From an uncultured Eubacteriales bacterium (GTDB taxonomy: Bacteria > Bacillota > Clostridia > Lachnospirales > Lachnospiraceae), in contig CASFAQ010000007.1 of NCBI GenBank assembly GCA_949292725.1, positions 1 to 60,879 of the forward strand: a DNA stretch of 60,879 nucleotides, given 5' to 3'. Below, piece after piece: positions 25,773 to 35,913 of this stretch; position 1 is the stretch's first letter; each line of letters opens with the position of its first letter. The position numbers and the translations under genes were made by a program. Under the pieces are notes generated by a model, which did no database searches, was not told the DNA's origin, and was given only the letters and a program-made list of their open reading frames with translations.

Positions 25773-28130
25773 ATGGTAAAAAAATTGATTTATTTGTGCA
25801 GTATGGCGCTTATAGCCTTATCGGTGACAGGCTGCATGGGGAAGAAAGAGATGAAGCTTGAAAATTATGTATTTGACACATTTCCGGTGGAGTTTGCCGA
25901 GGAAGAAGAACCTTATAAGATGACGGTATACGGAAACTGCCTGTATTATACGACGGAACAGTATCCCGAATATCCTGATGAGTATTATGATGAGATAGAA
26001 GAGGCATATAATGTGGGCAAGGATGAAGCGAAGCTTATCGCGGAGATTGAAGAGAAATACAGTCAGTACAGACCGAAGATAAATCTGTGGAAATGCGACC
26101 TTACAACCATGGAAAAGACGTTGCTGTATGAGGAGATTTCCGACTCGCTTACCATAAGGGCGTTTGGAGTTCTTGAGGATGATTCGGTTCTTATGTTATG
26201 CACAGAGTACATATATGACGAGGATGAAGATTCATATAATGAAGAGGTCAATCTTATAAAGGTCGATTCTGCCGGAGGCCGGAATGTGGTAAAGGACCTT
26301 AACGAATATATTCACAGGGACGCTTTGGGAGAGGAAAATGGAGATACAACAACGGACATTACCGGCGCAGTATTTGATTCCGATGGCGTATTGTATATGA
26401 ATTATGAGGTGTCGAATCTTGATAATGGCAGGAAATTCTATAATAAGATAAATAAGGATGGCGAGCTTATAGGAACTGTGCAGGTTGACGGAACATCCAG
26501 TGCGGGCGGCGAGGTCGTTATAGACGATAATGGAATGCCTGTTGTCGGAGATTATGAAGAAGATGAGCTGTGTTACAGGGCGGTTGATTTTGAAAATAAT
26601 ATGCTCACCGATAAATTGTGGGAGAACAGTGCGGAGAATGAGAACAGATATTATGAGTTAATCGGAAGCTCGGATGCATACGGGCTGATATTAAGGGATC
26701 AGACATATATGTACTCATATAACGATGGGGATAGCGAGCCCGTACCTGTTCTTAAATGGCTTGACTGCGGAGTGGTCGGTGATAACGTGCTTAGCGTTGT
26801 CTTTATCTCCGATAAGGAATTTATATGCAGTGTAATGGATAGTATGGATGGCAGCATGCAGGTGGGTATAATGAAGGAAGCGGAAGATGACGGAACCGAT
26901 AAAGAGGTAATTACGCTTGCTTCGCAGTATATGGATACTATGCTGCAGCAGAATGTAATAGCATTTAACAAGGCAAGCGACAAATACAAGATAGATTATA
27001 TAATATATGAAGATACCTATGATTCTGAGGAATCCATTGTGAACGATATAATAGCAGGAAATGTACCGGACATCATAGAGCTTTCCGGCATGAATGTAAA
27101 CTCATATATTGCACAGGGAATTCTTACGGATCTTGCGCCGTATATGGAAAAGGACGATACAGTCAATGAGGATTATTTTATAGACGGTCTGCTTGATAAA
27201 TTAAAGGTTGACGGAAAGCAGTATTATCTTCTGAAAACATTTAATATCTCAAGCATTGCGGGTAAGGCATCCGAGCTTTCGGGGCATAAGAATAACTGGA
27301 CCATGGATACGCTTATAGAATATTATAATTCGAAACCTGAGAAGGCGATGCTGTTTAAGGACGCTTCAAGGCAGATGGTATTTTCGACGCTGCTTGAGCA
27401 GCAGTATGATCAATGCGTGGATTACAATACGGGCGAAGTAAGCTTTGATAGCGGAAATTTTGGAAAGTTTATCGAATTCTGCAATACATTTCCTGACGAG
27501 CAGGAAGTGTCATATGATGAGTCCGCCGAATTATATAAGATGATTAAAAACGGCAAGCTGCTTTTACAGGATTGCATATTGTCATCTATAGATGATATTA
27601 CGCTCAGAAATAAACTTTTTAACGGAGACATAGAGTATATCGGATATCCGACGCCGCAGGGCGGGGAAACGTATATATCCTATCCGAGTATGATGCTGTC
27701 GATAAGCAGCTCTGCTAAGAATGCGGACGCGGCATGGGAGTTTGTCAAATTTGTATATTCGAAAGATGTGGTTAAGGAAGATGTGGATATGCTCACTATT
27801 CCGGCAACGAAGCCTGAATTTGACATCATGCTTAAAAGGGCTACGGCTACGGAGACTTACACGGATGAGTACGGCAATTTGATAGAGCCAAGGAGCGGCA
27901 CTCTTGGATATGATGATTACAGCATCGAGCTTGAGCCTGCAACCGAAGAAGATATTAACATGCTAAATAAGCTCATTGCGGAATCGCTCGTAATGGTGAG
28001 CCCGGCATACGACGCGTATGACATCGTTACTGAAGAAGTTAATAAATACTTTAACGGCGAAAGAACGCTTGACGAGACGATTAATATCTTACAGGATAAG
28101 ATGAAAAAGATAGTAAACGAAAACCTATAG
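25773..28130 (+). CDS. Large ABC sugar solute-binding lipoprotein
   Basis: Signal peptide with lipobox SVTGC, Cys 21. The C-terminal half (about 385-785) is a family 1 extracellular solute-binding domain (QNVIAFNKASDKYKIDY, GNVPDIIELSGMNVNSYIAQG, AWEFVKFVYS). The N-terminal half (about 25-380) is extra: repeated acidic beta-strand segments such as DSDGVLYMNYEVSNLD suggest a propeller-like module. At 785 residues it is almost twice the usual size. GGAGG precedes the ATG. It heads an operon with two permeases, an adaptor and a MacB-core-like protein, opposite AraC. The ligand is unknown; the neighbouring GH127 genes suggest arabinose-containing oligosaccharides. Confidence 0.88.
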   Translation: MVKKLIYLCSMALIALSVTGCMGKKEMKLENYVFDTFPVEFAEEEEPYKMTVYGNCLYYTTEQYPEYPDEYYDEIEEAYNVGKDEAKLIAEIEEKYSQYRPKINLWKCDLTTMEKTLLYEEISDSLTIRAFGVLEDDSVLMLCTEYIYDEDEDSYNEEVNLIKVDSAGGRNVVKDLNEYIHRDALGEENGDTTTDITGAVFDSDGVLYMNYEVSNLDNGRKFYNKINKDGELIGTVQVDGTSSAGGEVVIDDNGMPVVGDYEEDELCYRAVDFENNMLTDKLWENSAENENRYYELIGSSDAYGLILRDQTYMYSYNDGDSEPVPVLKWLDCGVVGDNVLSVVFISDKEFICSVMDSMDGSMQVGIMKEAEDDGTDKEVITLASQYMDTMLQQNVIAFNKASDKYKIDYIIYEDTYDSEESIVNDIIAGNVPDIIELSGMNVNSYIAQGILTDLAPYMEKDDTVNEDYFIDGLLDKLKVDGKQYYLLKTFNISSIAGKASELSGHKNNWTMDTLIEYYNSKPEKAMLFKDASRQMVFSTLLEQQYDQCVDYNTGEVSFDSGNFGKFIEFCNTFPDEQEVSYDESAELYKMIKNGKLLLQDCILSSIDDITLRNKLFNGDIEYIGYPTPQGGETYISYPSMMLSISSSAKNADAAWEFVKFVYSKDVVKEDVDMLTIPATKPEFDIMLKRATATETYTDEYGNLIEPRSGTLGYDDYSIELEPATEEDINMLNKLIAESLVMVSPAYDAYDIVTEEVNKYFNGERTLDETINILQDKMKKIVNENL

Positions 28131-28146
28131 AAGTACGGAGGACGTT

Positions 28147-29010
28147 ATGAACAGACGTACCGACAGATTTAAAGGGGCCGCATTTATGGCCCCGAGTGTG
28201 GCAGGAGTTCTTACATTTTTTGTGATTCCGTTTATTGTCATCATTTTTTACAGTATGGTTGATAACCCGATAAGGAAGAACTTTGTCGGGTTAGACAATT
28301 TCATTTCGCTGATACACAATAAGGCGTTTTTGGAAGCGTCGGCAAATACGCTGGTATTCTCGCTTATAGCAGTTCCGGCAGCTGTTGTGCTTTCGCTTCT
28401 TCTTGCCATGCTTCTTGATATGGGGATTCCCGGGAAAAGCAGGTTCCGCACGATATTTTTGTGCCCGCTTATGGTTCCCGTGGCATCGGTTGTAATAGTA
28501 TGGCAGGTTATGTTTCATTCAAACGGAGCGTTCAATGAACTGATATCAGCTGTTGGCGCAGACCCCACAGACTGGATGAATTCGAGATACAATGTGCTCA
28601 TCATCCTGTCGCTGTTTCTGTGGAAGAACCTTGGATATAATATGGTTCTTTTCATGGCGGCGCTTGCCAATATACCGGAAGAGCTGATTGAGGTCGCGAG
28701 GCTTGAAGGAGGGGGCTGGTGGATGATATTTGTAAAAATAAAGCTCAGATACCTGTCGTCCGCCATATTTTTTGTGGCGATACTCTCCCTGATAAATTCA
28801 TTTAAGATATTCAGGGAGGTATACCTTCTTACGGGCGGATATCCGTACGGAGATATATATTATCTGCAGCATTTTATGAATAATCAGTTTGGCGCGCTTA
28901 ATTATCAGAAGCTTTCTACGGCGGCGATTATTATGAGTATAGTAATGGTTATCATAATTGGCATTCTGTTTGTCGTGGAAAACAGGTTTGGAAAAGAGGT
29001 GGAGGAATAG
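28147..29010 (+). CDS. Sugar ABC transporter permease, MalF type
   Basis: Six-helix inner-membrane subunit of a CUT1 carbohydrate importer. The EAA loop reads EVARLEGGGWWMIFVKIKLR. It has 287 residues, with GGAGG 6 bases before ATG. It lies 16 bases after the solute-binding protein and ends next to the second permease. No importer ATPase is encoded in the operon; a shared MsmK/UgpC-like ATPase elsewhere in the genome is the usual solution. Confidence 0.93.
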   Translation: MNRRTDRFKGAAFMAPSVAGVLTFFVIPFIVIIFYSMVDNPIRKNFVGLDNFISLIHNKAFLEASANTLVFSLIAVPAAVVLSLLLAMLLDMGIPGKSRFRTIFLCPLMVPVASVVIVWQVMFHSNGAFNELISAVGADPTDWMNSRYNVLIILSLFLWKNLGYNMVLFMAALANIPEELIEVARLEGGGWWMIFVKIKLRYLSSAIFFVAILSLINSFKIFREVYLLTGGYPYGDIYYLQHFMNNQFGALNYQKLSTAAIIMSIVMVIIIGILFVVENRFGKEVEE

Positions 29011-29925
29011 TTGAGACGTAAGAAAATGGCGCTTCGAGTATTCGGAACACTGCTTGCCTTTGTATTTGCGGTAATCTTCATATATCCGACGGTCGTGACT
29101 CTTGCGGACTCATTTATGTCCTCGGGAGAGATAATGGCGCATTATGGCGATGTGCTTGAAAATAAGAATGCGGATACTGGGTATTATGAATACGATACGC
29201 AAAAGGATACGTTATATAAGAGCAACCGCGTAAGGATAAGCATTATCCCGGATAAAGTGACCTTATCACAGTATGCGGAGGTATTATTTACAAGTCCGGA
29301 ATATCTGTTTAAATTCTGGAATTCCGTAAAACTTACAATCCCCATAGTCGTATTTCAGATTATGGTGGCGCTTCTTGCATCATACAGCTTTGCAAGATAC
29401 CGCGGAAGAATCAAAGAGATTACATTCTTTTTATATATAATACTTATGCTGATGCCGTATCAGGTGACATTGGTTCCGAATTTTATCGTGGCGGATTTTA
29501 TGAACACGGTTGATACGTACTGGTCCATTATACTGCCGGGTATTTTTTCGCCGTTTGCGGTATTTATATTTACAAAATATATGAGAAGAATTCCACGGGC
29601 TTATGTCGAAGCGGCAAGAATAGACGGGGGCGGAGAGTGGACGATATTCACCAGAATATACATGCCGTTATGTAAGGGGGTTATAGTGTCTGTTGCGCTT
29701 TTGGTATTTATCGATTACTGGAATATGGTTGAACAGCCGCTTATAATGCTTACGGATACGGATAAGCACCCATTGGGTGTATTTCTTGCACAGATTAATA
29801 CCGGAGAAGTGGGAATGGCATTTGCCGTGGCGTCGGTGTATATGATTCCGTGTATACTGCTGTTTCTTTACTGTGAGGAATATATTGCTCTTGGAATTAC
29901 ATATCAGGGTGGACTTAAAGCTTAG
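29011..29925 (+). CDS. Sugar ABC transporter permease, MalG type
   Basis: Second CUT1 permease, 304 residues, with EAA loop EAARIDGGGEWTIFTRIYMP. The start is taken as TTG 29011, 5 bases after GGAGG and immediately after the stop of the first permease; an ATG at 29026 is too far from a ribosome site. A periplasmic insertion of about 60 residues after the first helix (GDVLENKNADTGYYEYDTQK) is longer than usual. Confidence 0.92.
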   Translation: MRRKKMALRVFGTLLAFVFAVIFIYPTVVTLADSFMSSGEIMAHYGDVLENKNADTGYYEYDTQKDTLYKSNRVRISIIPDKVTLSQYAEVLFTSPEYLFKFWNSVKLTIPIVVFQIMVALLASYSFARYRGRIKEITFFLYIILMLMPYQVTLVPNFIVADFMNTVDTYWSIILPGIFSPFAVFIFTKYMRRIPRAYVEAARIDGGGEWTIFTRIYMPLCKGVIVSVALLVFIDYWNMVEQPLIMLTDTDKHPLGVFLAQINTGEVGMAFAVASVYMIPCILLFLYCEEYIALGITYQGGLKA

Positions 29926-29935
29926 GGAGGTTGCT

Positions 29936-31642
29936 ATGGAAAAGGAAAAGAAGAGACGGGAATGGATAAAGAATGCGCTTATTGTATTTCTTGCGGTTAT
30001 GCTTGTGCTGACATTTTTCTCTAATACGATCATGAATATGTATCTGCCGGAGGTATCGACCGAGGCAGTAAGCTCCGGGATACTAAGGGAAAGTATAAGG
30101 GGAGATGGAATCGCCGAATCCGGTAAGTCATACGAGGTGGTCATATCCGGTGCAAGGACTGTTAAGAATGTGTATGTTAAAGAGGGGGACGAGGTTAAAG
30201 AAGGGGATGTTCTTTTCGAGTTCGAGAAGGGCGATGAAAGCGAACTTGACGCTGCAAAAAATGAATATCTGGAATGTCAGCTTGACTATCAGAAAAAGCT
30301 TATAGGAACCGAATACATATATACAAAGGAAGAGCTTGCCATTGAGGCTGCAAGACTTGAGTACAAAAAAGCCGTGGAGGCACTTAAGGATGCGGGTGCG
30401 GCCAACAAAAAAATCAGGAATAAGACGAAGAAGCTTAATACCATAGCCGGTAGGATTGGTACGCTCGAAAAGCAGGTTGAGGCATATGATGCAGATATCG
30501 CTTCGCTTTCATCGCAGCAGAGTTCATCCGCATGCAGTGAGGAGCTTACAGCCCAAAAAAGAGCCCTTACGGTACTTGAAAATGAGCTTAGCGACTTAGA
30601 CGCAGACCTTGTCACGCTTAGAAATAATGGAGCCGGAGCAGGGGATATTACTGAGCTTGAACGAAGCAGACGAGATAAGGCAGTCGAAGTAAATAATGCA
30701 AGGGAGGACGTTGCTCTGGCGGAGAATGCTTTAACGAAGGCTTACGCCAATGAGAAGAGTCTTCTTGATACCACGAAGAAAAAGAGTGATACCGAGGCGC
30801 AGCTTAGTAAGTACAGGACTAAGCAGTCGGAGCTTACTGCTGAATTAGATGTCCTTAATTCAGGGGCGGTATCAAAGGATGAGGCAAGGGCGCTGGTCAA
30901 TGAAAAAGAGAATACGTATAATTCGCTGATTGCCGATTATGAGATAAAAAGGGCTGAGGATAACAAGACTCAGAAGAATGACGATATAGACCTTGCTGCC
31001 GCAAGGCAGAAGCTTGATAATCAGAAAAAACTTGTGGATGAACTTACGGAGTTATATGCCGGGTCGCTCATAAAGGCGAAGATGGAAGGAGTCGTTACGG
31101 CAGTAAACTGTGCCGCGGGAGACACCGCGCAGCCGGAGGAGGCTCTGGCAGTAATCTCATCTGAAGATGCAGGCTATACGGTCAGGATATCGGCGACCAA
31201 AAAACAGGCGCAGAAATTAAAGCCCGGACGGAGCGCTGAGATAGTTAATTACTGGGATGAAGATGTGGGAGCCATATTAAGAAGCATATTGCCTGATGTG
31301 GAGAATCCTGAGAATGTGATACTTACATTTGATGTAAAGGGCGGCGCCATATCAGCCGGAGACAGCATTGCAATATCAGTAAGCGGTGAGGAAAACAGGT
31401 ATGATACCATAGTACCTAAAAGCAGCATATATGAGGATAACGGCGGCAAGTTTGTGCTCACCGTTGAGGACAAAGACACTCCTCTCGGAACCAGATACAT
31501 TGCCACAAGGCATGATATAGAAGTGATTTTGGAAAATGATATGTACGCAGCCATATCTTCTGATCTGGTCGGATACGAGTATGTTATAAAAGCCGCATCT
31601 GCAATAGTTAATCCGGGGGATCAGGTCAGGTTAAAGGAGTAA
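29936..31642 (+). CDS. Membrane-fusion (HlyD/MacA-like) adaptor protein
   Basis: One N-terminal membrane helix (about residues 11-30), then a split biotinyl-lipoyl domain (VKNVYVKEGDEVKEGDVLFEF and, after the hairpin, MEGVVTAVNCAAGDTAQPEE) interrupted by a long coiled coil (about 100-345) rich in Lys, Glu and Leu, then beta-barrel domains to the end. This is the layout of adaptor proteins of exporters. It has 568 residues, with AGGGAGG 6 bases before ATG 29936. It sits inside a sugar-importer operon with no RND pump, no MacB ATPase and no outer-membrane partner in the window. The next gene supplies a MacB-like extracellular core. Its role with these neighbours is unknown. Confidence 0.82.
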   Translation: MEKEKKRREWIKNALIVFLAVMLVLTFFSNTIMNMYLPEVSTEAVSSGILRESIRGDGIAESGKSYEVVISGARTVKNVYVKEGDEVKEGDVLFEFEKGDESELDAAKNEYLECQLDYQKKLIGTEYIYTKEELAIEAARLEYKKAVEALKDAGAANKKIRNKTKKLNTIAGRIGTLEKQVEAYDADIASLSSQQSSSACSEELTAQKRALTVLENELSDLDADLVTLRNNGAGAGDITELERSRRDKAVEVNNAREDVALAENALTKAYANEKSLLDTTKKKSDTEAQLSKYRTKQSELTAELDVLNSGAVSKDEARALVNEKENTYNSLIADYEIKRAEDNKTQKNDDIDLAAARQKLDNQKKLVDELTELYAGSLIKAKMEGVVTAVNCAAGDTAQPEEALAVISSEDAGYTVRISATKKQAQKLKPGRSAEIVNYWDEDVGAILRSILPDVENPENVILTFDVKGGAISAGDSIAISVSGEENRYDTIVPKSSIYEDNGGKFVLTVEDKDTPLGTRYIATRHDIEVILENDMYAAISSDLVGYEYVIKAASAIVNPGDQVRLKE

Positions 31643-31645
31643 CGG

Positions 31646-32623
31646 ATGAAGTTTAAGAAAATATATATGGTAGTTATTTCGGCGATAATGATAATTATGG
31701 GGATTATATGCATATTAGTCGTCAGAGGAGATATATCAACTGAGAAGCCCGAAAAGAGATGGGCGGGTGACAGCAGACCGTATGCATATGTCGCTGCATT
31801 TTTTCCCGAAACAAAGGGCGCAGAATACAGTGATATAATCGGATACAGGCATAGTCTTGAAACCTGTATAAAGGAAAATTCGATAGAAACGCTACCGGGT
31901 GCGCGCGCATACAATGACGCTTACAGTGCATATACGGACGCAGTGCTGTCAAATGACGATAAGGGCAGTACCTGCGAGGTAAATATATGTGCATACGGAG
32001 GGAGTTACGATTTCTTTCATCCCATGGAGCTTGTCGACGGCAGCTTCGTGGGGGAGGATGATATCATGAAGGATGGTATCGTGCTTGACGAGAATGCGGC
32101 ATGGTTTCTGTTCGGAAGCCCTGATATAACGGGGCGATATGTGTCCGTTGGTGATGAAAAATTCTATGTATCGGGAGTGGTGCGTGCGACGGATAACGGA
32201 TACGATATGCGTCCGTGGGCATACATTCCATATGAGGCCTATGAAAAGATTACAGAATCCTGCTACATTACCTGTTATGAGATAGTATACCCCGATATAG
32301 TAAGCGGTTATGCCCATGGAAAATTAAGTGATGCGGTAAATCAGACGGATGATGCAGAGATGAAGAATGATAGTGAAGCCGTGATTGTAAATGTCACCGA
32401 CAGATTCAGAACGGCTAATATATGGAAGGTTCTTTTGTCGTACGGCAAACGTTCCGCACAGACGGACGGTATCATATATCCTTACTGGGAAAATGAATGC
32501 AGAAAGGCTGAGGATTACTGCGCGGCTGCGCTTTTGTGGTGTATAATATGGGGGATTATCGCTACAGGACATATAATCATACTGTGTGTCAGATTAAAAA
32601 AGGAGCTATGCACCGGTAATTAG
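31646..32623 (+). CDS. MacB periplasmic-core-like protein without ATPase or full membrane domain
   Basis: A single N-terminal helix (about 5-25), an extracellular domain, and a single C-terminal helix (about 292-314, AALLWCIIWGIIATGHIII). The domain core resembles MacB_PCD of MacB/FtsX-type transporters (ELVDGSFVGEDDIMKDGIVL, ENAAWFLFGSPDITGRYVSV, GDEKFYVSGVVR). MacB-type permeases have four helices and usually an ATPase; here two helices and the ATPase are missing. It starts 3 bases after the adaptor gene, GGAG upstream, so the two proteins probably work as a pair. The stop codon adjoins a strong terminator hairpin. Confidence 0.65.
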   Translation: MKFKKIYMVVISAIMIIMGIICILVVRGDISTEKPEKRWAGDSRPYAYVAAFFPETKGAEYSDIIGYRHSLETCIKENSIETLPGARAYNDAYSAYTDAVLSNDDKGSTCEVNICAYGGSYDFFHPMELVDGSFVGEDDIMKDGIVLDENAAWFLFGSPDITGRYVSVGDEKFYVSGVVRATDNGYDMRPWAYIPYEAYEKITESCYITCYEIVYPDIVSGYAHGKLSDAVNQTDDAEMKNDSEAVIVNVTDRFRTANIWKVLLSYGKRSAQTDGIIYPYWENECRKAEDYCAAALLWCIIWGIIATGHIIILCVRLKKELCTGN

Positions 32624-32637
32624 TGCATAGCTCCTTT
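32599..32637 (-). terminator. Strong terminator between the importer operon and the GH127 operon
   Basis: Perfect 15-bp stem (AAAGGAGCTATGCAC with GTGCATAGCTCCTTT) and 9-base loop. Read on the minus strand it is followed by a T-run, so it ends the GH127 operon. The plus-strand copy lacks a T-run but may still slow polymerase at the end of the importer operon. Its left arm lies inside the last codons of the MacB-core-like gene. Confidence 0.8.
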
Positions 32638-32658
32638 AAAAATTACAGATATCAGAAT

Positions 32659-35600
32659 TTATTTCCTAATCTTAATCGTTACTGTTGCCTTAACCTTCTT
32701 AACCTTGGCAGTCACCTTAACCTTACCTGCTTTCTTAGCGGTAAGCTTTCCTTTCTTGGTAATCTTGGCAAGTTTTTTCTTATTAACGCTCCATTTTACT
32801 TTACCCTTTACATTAACGAGCTTAGCCTTAAGCTTGATGCTTTTTCCTACCTTTACCTTCTTTTTACCTTTTATCTTAATCTTTTTAACGGCTTTTTTGG
32901 CAGTGGAGGTAGTTGTGGTAACCTGTGTGGGCGGCGTAACTCCACCGGTATATGAAGGTGTTGTAGGGGTGGAGGTTGTAGCGTCGCCCGTTGAAAGGTC
33001 ACTTGTAGGAATGATATTCAGTGTATAATCCTTATACGTCTGATGATCCTCTGCATAAGCTTTAAGCGTAAAGGTTTTGCTTTCGCCGTTAATCGTAAAG
33101 GTCTGAACCTTTCCGTCGTTGACAAGACGTCCGTCCACGTAGAGAAGACCGGTCTTGTCAGCTAAGGTTACGCTTGCTTTTACAAACTGTGTTCCAATCG
33201 GAACCTTAATGGTATAAGTGCTGTCGTTATCCATGGTTACAACTGATGTGCCCTGTGTAACGGTGATGCCTGTAATGGCGGCATTAGTACTGTAATCTAC
33301 TATAGTATATAATCCGCCGACAAGTCTTGCGCTGTCATTGGAATCGGCGCTCTCGAATTTGACGTTTACTACATTGTATGTTTCCTGTACTCCGGCGTCA
33401 TTGGTTACCTGCTTTTCCCTGAGGGCGGCGCTAAGTACGTCCGCAGGTATCTCGTAAGCCTTAGTATAGAAAGAGTCCTCTCCATCGTATGAAAGAGTAT
33501 CGGTGGCGATTACCGTATCGCCCACTGAAATCTTTATCGTCTTGCCGTTATCTTCCCTGGCAAATCTGCACAGTACGGAGTTGGTACGTGAAGGATTTAC
33601 TACCATGTCGTATGAGAAATATCCGCCTGCCGCCGCGTGACGAGTGCTTCCGCCCTGCTCTATCGTGCCGGCTACAGAACCGTTTTCTTTGATTTCGTGA
33701 ATAGCATCCTGCTCATACTGGCCATAGCCCGGCTGAAGCGAGTCAACGCGGCAGTTTGCGATGCGTCCCTCTTCCTTATCCTTAAGAATGGAAGCTTCAA
33801 GTTCCTCCTGCGTCATGGCGCTGAAATACCAGTATATACCGTAACGCTCTTCATTTAATGTATTGAACGGAACAAATGTAAGTCCTCCGTCAAAGTTATC
33901 CTCGGCGTCCGTTCCTGAAAGTGTGAATTCAAGTGTGTCCGAAGCGGTATTTCTAATCATATTATCGGCGATATTGGTTAAAAACTCATCAAGCGTAGCG
34001 TCAGTAATCTGCAATGTCTCTGTTCCAAGTATCTGCTTGTTCGTCGTATTGTATCCTATTGTGAGACGGCAGCTTTCGTCGCCTACATATTTATATGCGG
34101 CAGCGCTTAAGTTGGCTCCGGCCCATGTAAGGTTATCTCCTACTGTAAGATCCATTTTTTCCGTGCCAAGCTTAGCGGCAAGAAGAGTAGGACCGTAGCG
34201 GAAAGCATATACGGTATCATTGTCAGGAAGGCCTATAGCCTGAACCGTCATAGGATATCTTATCGTTATCGTATCTCCGCTCTGCCATGTGCGCGCAAGT
34301 TTTACGTAGCCGTTATCCATATCGGCATTTACAACAGCCTCGCCGTTTACTGTCACATAAGCAGGTCCCGATATCCATTCAGGTATTCGAAGATAGATAT
34401 TAAGATTCTGCGGGGATGAAACAGATATGCTAAATGTTGCCTCATCACTCTTGGTAACGTCGCTTGTCTGGGTCAGTGTGAAGCCCTTATCTTTCCAGTT
34501 AAGAACTGAGGCTACATACTGATTGACAACTACGGAATCATCATTATGGAAATATATGCTGTCTCCAAGCTTTGTGAAGTTCTCCATACCGGTTCCGGTA
34601 CAGCACCAGAACATGTTCTTGGCAGGATCTGCTTCGCTAAAGAACTTAAAATAACCCGTTGCCATAGGGGTGAAGTATGATGTGGTTCCGTCATATGTAT
34701 CGATGGAGCCCATAATGGCATTTCTAAGGGTGGTTTCATAATAATCCGCATATTTTACATCGCCGGTCAGGCAGAATAACTCACGTGTTATGCGAAGCAT
34801 ATTGTGTGCGCAGCAACTTTCACAGTTACACTGGGTACGCGTTTCATCAAGTGCGTTATCATCCCTGAAGTGCTCCATATCGCTTACTCCGCCGGTAGCG
34901 TATGAATGTTTTGATACAACCAGATCCCAGAAATCCTCTACATAATACAGATACTGTTCATCATCCGATGTAAGCTCATTTCTCTCGCTAAGAACTCTGT
35001 AACGGTTAAGAGCTCCAAGGAATTTAGGGATGGTCGTGTTGGCATGTCTGCCGGAGAGTGTGTTGTCATTTCCGGACAGAATGGTCTTGTACAGGTCAGG
35101 GTCGTCAAACTGATGTGCCGCATCCCTGTAAATGGTGTCGCCGGTTATACGGTAAAGTTCGTACAGGCAGTCGTTCATTCCGCCGTACTCGGTCCAAAGT
35201 ATACGCTGCTGCGTGCTTCTGTCCCATTTGCTTACACGGTTATATACCCATGTTCCGAGATTCTTTGCTACCTCAAGAGCCGTAGCATTATCCGTATAAC
35301 GGTATACGTCTATAAGGCCTGTAAGAACCTTATGCATATTGTACCATGGAACCCAGGTGTCTCCGGAGCCTTTTCCTTCAACGATGTCAAACTGCTTCTC
35401 AACATCATTCTTATCCTGAATCTTTGCACCGAATATGAAGCCTGTGCCAAGAGCGTCCTGACATACCTTAAGTTCGTCGATCATATAAGTTAATATGTCC
35501 GAAAGAGTAGGGTCGCCGGTAACCTTTACAGCCTGAGCGGCAGCAGTAAGATAGTGCCCCACACAATGTCCGCCTATATAGCTGTCCTCCCAGCCCTGAT

Positions 35601-35880
35601 AAGGCTTCTTTCCCTGAGTGTCAAGCCCTGCGGTTTCCCTGAATCTTGACAGCAGCCTGTCAGCGTCAAACTGGCACAGAAAATCAATATCCGATTCCTG
35701 TGCAGCAAGATAGTAACCGTCTGTTATGCTGACCTCATCAAGAGCGAATGACTGAAGGTCGTAAGGAGCGCTTTCGGCTTTAACCTTTTTTTCCGTGCCG
35801 ATGACGGGTGAAAGCGTAAGAGCCATGGCTGCGGCAAGATTTGCCGCAATTAACTTTTTCATAAATCTTTTTCCTTTCAT
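32659..35880 (-). CDS. Secreted GH127-family (DUF1680) beta-L-arabinofuranosidase candidate with Ig-like tail
   Basis: A signal peptide leads into an (alpha/alpha)6-barrel glycosidase of the GH127/GH146 clan. The zinc/cysteine active-site pattern is present: E354-S-C356 (CNCESCCAHNMLR) and C426-C427 (FWCCTGTGMENFTKLGDSIYF), matching the Glu, Cys, Cys, Cys set of characterised GH127. C-terminal parts are an Ig-like repeat (ITGITVTQGTSVV region), a Thr/Pro linker and a Lys-rich BIG2 module (about the last 80 residues) probably for wall attachment. The start is taken as ATG 35880, 9 bases after GGAGG, though ATG 35862 also has a good site. It is third in an AraC-GH127-GH127 operon. Likely substrate: beta-L-arabinofuranosides of plant glycans. 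Confidence 0.85.
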   Translation of the reverse strand: MKGKRFMKKLIAANLAAAMALTLSPVIGTEKKVKAESAPYDLQSFALDEVSITDGYYLAAQESDIDFLCQFDADRLLSRFRETAGLDTQGKKPYQGWEDSYIGGHCVGHYLTAAAQAVKVTGDPTLSDILTYMIDELKVCQDALGTGFIFGAKIQDKNDVEKQFDIVEGKGSGDTWVPWYNMHKVLTGLIDVYRYTDNATALEVAKNLGTWVYNRVSKWDRSTQQRILWTEYGGMNDCLYELYRITGDTIYRDAAHQFDDPDLYKTILSGNDNTLSGRHANTTIPKFLGALNRYRVLSERNELTSDDEQYLYYVEDFWDLVVSKHSYATGGVSDMEHFRDDNALDETRTQCNCESCCAHNMLRITRELFCLTGDVKYADYYETTLRNAIMGSIDTYDGTTSYFTPMATGYFKFFSEADPAKNMFWCCTGTGMENFTKLGDSIYFHNDDSVVVNQYVASVLNWKDKGFTLTQTSDVTKSDEATFSISVSSPQNLNIYLRIPEWISGPAYVTVNGEAVVNADMDNGYVKLARTWQSGDTITIRYPMTVQAIGLPDNDTVYAFRYGPTLLAAKLGTEKMDLTVGDNLTWAGANLSAAAYKYVGDESCRLTIGYNTTNKQILGTETLQITDATLDEFLTNIADNMIRNTASDTLEFTLSGTDAEDNFDGGLTFVPFNTLNEERYGIYWYFSAMTQEELEASILKDKEEGRIANCRVDSLQPGYGQYEQDAIHEIKENGSVAGTIEQGGSTRHAAAGGYFSYDMVVNPSRTNSVLCRFAREDNGKTIKISVGDTVIATDTLSYDGEDSFYTKAYEIPADVLSAALREKQVTNDAGVQETYNVVNVKFESADSNDSARLVGGLYTIVDYSTNAAITGITVTQGTSVVTMDNDSTYTIKVPIGTQFVKASVTLADKTGLLYVDGRLVNDGKVQTFTINGESKTFTLKAYAEDHQTYKDYTLNIIPTSDLSTGDATTSTPTTPSYTGGVTPPTQVTTTTSTAKKAVKKIKIKGKKKVKVGKSIKLKAKLVNVKGKVKWSVNKKKLAKITKKGKLTAKKAGKVKVTAKVKKVKATVTIKIRK

Positions 35881-35913
35881 ATATTCATACCTCCTCATAT
35901 TTATATATTCATG

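Noticed and set aside
35044..35493. Plus-strand frame opposite the secreted GH127 gene (149 codons)
   Set aside because: It lies within the catalytic domain of a clear minus-strand gene and has no start signal.
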